A program made the position numbers and the translations under genes. Shown here one piece after another: positions 7,213 to 8,210 of a stretch of DNA of 8,210 bases. The stretch lies in assembly GCA_019307665.1 (NCBI GenBank), contig JAFDJC010000138.1:1-8210 (forward strand), in the 5' to 3' direction. The stretch is from Deltaproteobacteria bacterium (GTDB lineage: Bacteria; Desulfobacterota; Desulfobacteria; Desulfobacterales; SURF-7). How positions within the stretch are numbered: position 1 is the first letter of the stretch; each line of letters begins with the position of its first letter. The notes under the pieces are model-generated. The model ran no database searches, was not told the origin of the DNA, and saw only the letters and a program-made list of their open reading frames with translations.

Positions 7213-7815
7213 CTAAAAAGTATCCTCCATATAATGTTTGCTCTGCAGCATCCTGCGGCATGAACCTAAAATTTCAGTAAAAAGAGAGTTCGCATCGTAA
7301 ATGTTGTATGTTTTAAACCGTGCGATTCCGTCCACCATGGAAAAGATTACCAGGGCAGTCTTGCGGGCAGGCACCTGTTCCATGGAACCATCCTGAATGC
7401 CTCTCTGAATCGCTGTCTCAAAAATATCCACGAGACAGTCATAAATCGCCTCCAGATGTTCTTGGCAGGCTGGATTTTTTTCAGCAAGCTCATAGGGGAA
7501 ATGTCGGTGTAGCAGAAGGAACTGATCCTCCATCTTCCCTGCAAGGTAAAGGTAAAAAGAAACGGCATCTTCAATCATGTCCATGCCGTTTTGAAACTTT
7601 TTATTTCCCATGTAGCTTTCAAATTCTTCGATGATCGTCTCTTTTGTCCTTTCCAGAACAGCAAGAAAAAGGTCCTCTTTGTTCTTGAAATGATAAAAAA
7701 TCGTCCCTTGAGCAACGCCTATCATCTTTGACAGCTCAGCCATGGACGTATCCTTAAACCCTTTTACTGAGAAAAGCCTCGTTGCGGCCTCAAGAATTGA
7801 CTGTTTTTTTGACAT
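7213..7815 (-). CDS. TetR-family transcriptional regulator, probable autorepressor
   Basis: A 200-residue protein with the standard TetR layout: an N-terminal DNA-binding domain (1-50) with helix-turn-helix DTSMAELSKMIGVAQGTIFY (22-41) ending in HFKNKEDLF, and an all-helical C-terminal ligand/dimerisation domain (about 60-195). Length is typical for the family. The start is supported by GGAG eight or so bases before the ATG. It is the first gene of the cluster and ends one base before the SulP start, so both should be translated together. A 32-bp palindrome overlapping the predicted transcription start lies about 20 bp upstream, as expected for a regulator that represses its own operon. The inducer is unknown; the ligand domain gives no clear hint. 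It may sense the substrate or a stress related to the transporter. Confidence 0.92.
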   Translation of the reverse strand: MSKKQSILEAATRLFSVKGFKDTSMAELSKMIGVAQGTIFYHFKNKEDLFLAVLERTKETIIEEFESYMGNKKFQNGMDMIEDAVSFYLYLAGKMEDQFLLLHRHFPYELAEKNPACQEHLEAIYDCLVDIFETAIQRGIQDGSMEQVPARKTALVIFSMVDGIARFKTYNIYDANSLFTEILGSCRRMLQSKHYMEDTF

Positions 7816-7834
7816 GTTCTCTCCGGGAATCGAT

Positions 7835-7866
7835 TATAAACTAACTGAGCGCTCAGTCAGTTTATA
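7835..7866. promoter_or_regulatory. Predicted TetR-type operator (32-bp palindrome)
   Basis: A near-perfect palindrome centred between 7850 and 7851. The inner 14 bp, ACTGAGCGCTCAGT, are perfect, and the symmetry continues to 7835 and 7866 with a single mismatched pair (7843/7858). Size and symmetry suit a TetR-family dimer or pair of dimers. It starts 20 bp upstream of the tetR start codon and covers the expected transcription start of the minus-strand promoter at 7869-7897, so binding would block the whole operon. Confidence 0.85.
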
Positions 7867-7868
7867 TT

Positions 7869-7897
7869 AAAATAGTCTTCAATGTTGCCCTTGTCAA
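7869..7897 (-). promoter_or_regulatory. Predicted sigma70-type promoter of the operon
   Basis: On the minus strand, a perfect -35 box TTGACA (7892-7897) and a -10-like TATTTT (7869-7874) are separated by 17 bp. The predicted transcription start near 7861-7863 falls inside the palindromic operator. Directly upstream (7898-7925) the minus strand is very A/T-rich with T and A tracts, which could act as an UP element. The -10 box is only a 4/6 match, so the position is a prediction. Confidence 0.65.
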
Positions 7898-8098
7898 TAA
7901 AAAAAGTTTTTTCAATAAAATTTATGGCATGGGTAAAAAGCTTCTAAAAAAACGGGGTAGCGTTCAGGCTGCGTTTAGGTAGCGGAGCAACTATTTAAAT
8001 TTATTAAACAAACTGGTGGAGAGCATATGCGCGCGGGGACACTACTGTTGGTGTAAAAGACTAGCTGAAAAATTGGACCACCAACATTGACGATCTCG
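7898..8098. other. Non-coding stretch upstream of the operon
   Basis: No convincing gene in either strand. It contains an A/T-rich part next to the promoter (7898-7950), two imperfect 11-bp direct repeats, GCGTTCAGGCT (7960-7970) and GCGTTTAGGTA (7971-7981), and a small inverted repeat TGTTGGTG/CACCAACA (8046-8053 and 8079-8086) with a 25-nt loop. A nine-codon plus-strand ORF with a possible ribosome site (8027-8056) is too short to call. Confidence 0.5.
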
Positions 8099-8210
8099 TA
8101 AAAAGTCCGAAATTGTCATGCCGGACCTGATCCGGCATCCAGAACCTATTGATATAACTGGATTCCGGCCTCCGCCGGAATGACGAAGGAGGGTGTTTTC
8201 CGACTTTTTA
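8099..8210. repeat. Palindromic intergenic repeat E3 with two GC-rich hairpins
   Basis: Terminal inverted repeats TAAAAAGTCCGAAA (8099-8112) and TTTCCGACTTTTTA (8197-8210) pair with one mismatch. Between them lie two perfect 8-bp hairpins: ATGCCGGA/TCCGGCAT (8118-8125 and 8131-8138) and ATTCCGGC/GCCGGAAT (8162-8169 and 8174-8181). Repeats beginning GTCATGCCGG or GTCATTCCGG and ending CCGGAATGAC are very common in deltaproteobacterial intergenic regions (from general knowledge). No ORF is inside. The right border may extend beyond the window end. It is unrelated in sequence to E1 and E2. Confidence 0.8.

Noticed and set aside
8027..8056. Nine-codon plus-strand ORF preceded by GGTGGAG, as a possible leader peptide or gene start
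   Set aside because: Too short, no downstream gene in the window, and the sequence runs into repeat E3; chance is a sufficient explanation.
8046..8086. TGTTGGTG/CACCAACA inverted repeat as a riboswitch or terminator
   Set aside because: Eight-base stem with a 25-nt loop and no U-tract or adjacent gene in the right orientation.

Overview
The window is dominated by one minus-strand gene cluster (7815 down to 564) flanked on both sides by palindromic intergenic repeats. The type of genes and repeats (SulP anion transporter of the long deltaproteobacterial type, cytidylate-kinase-like/response-regulator fusion, NtrB-like kinases with AHEINNPLAIINEKAG-type H-boxes, GTCATGCCGG-type repeats, a hydrogenase/NuoB-like gene remnant) suggests a Desulfobacterota bacterium, probably a Desulfobacterales-type sulfate reducer or relative. 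This placement is an inference from family knowledge and not a search result.

Layout on the minus strand, in transcription order: a sigma70-like promoter (7869-7897) and a 32-bp TetR-type operator (7835-7866); a TetR-family regulator (7815-7213); a SulP transporter with STAS domain and an unusual ~140-residue insertion (7211-5040); a three-domain protein, cytidylate-kinase-like + BON-like + receiver (5037-3817); a membrane sensor kinase with a dCache-like sensor (3795-2035); a receiver-only response regulator (2038-1664); a short cytoplasmic kinase-like protein with an intact H-box but a decayed ATP-binding domain (1667-1014); and a second receiver-only regulator (992-564). Gaps between genes are 1, 2, 21, -4, -4 and 21 nt, so this looks like one transcript with translational coupling.

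Taken together, the genes read as a self-repressed operon (TetR) that encodes an anion transporter and a branched phosphorelay: one complete kinase, one possible phosphotransfer protein, and three receivers. None of the three receivers carries a DNA-binding or other classical output domain. The only non-receiver effector candidate inside the relay is the kinase-like/BON part of the fusion protein, so control of the transporter or of a cytoplasmic partner at protein level is a reasonable hypothesis.

Left of the cluster, 362-511 holds the last ~49 codons of a [NiFe]-hydrogenase small-subunit/NuoB-like gene on the minus strand, otherwise lost. A 142-bp palindromic element (E2, 221-362) sits in its stop codon, flanked by TA on both sides. 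A second palindromic element (E1, 1-184) lies next to it; both fold into long hairpins whose apical stems have related sequence and one compensatory base-pair change. Right of the cluster, 7898-8098 is non-coding with little recognisable content, and 8099-8210 is a third, unrelated palindromic repeat. No tRNA, rRNA, CRISPR array or intact transposase was seen, and no plus-strand gene.
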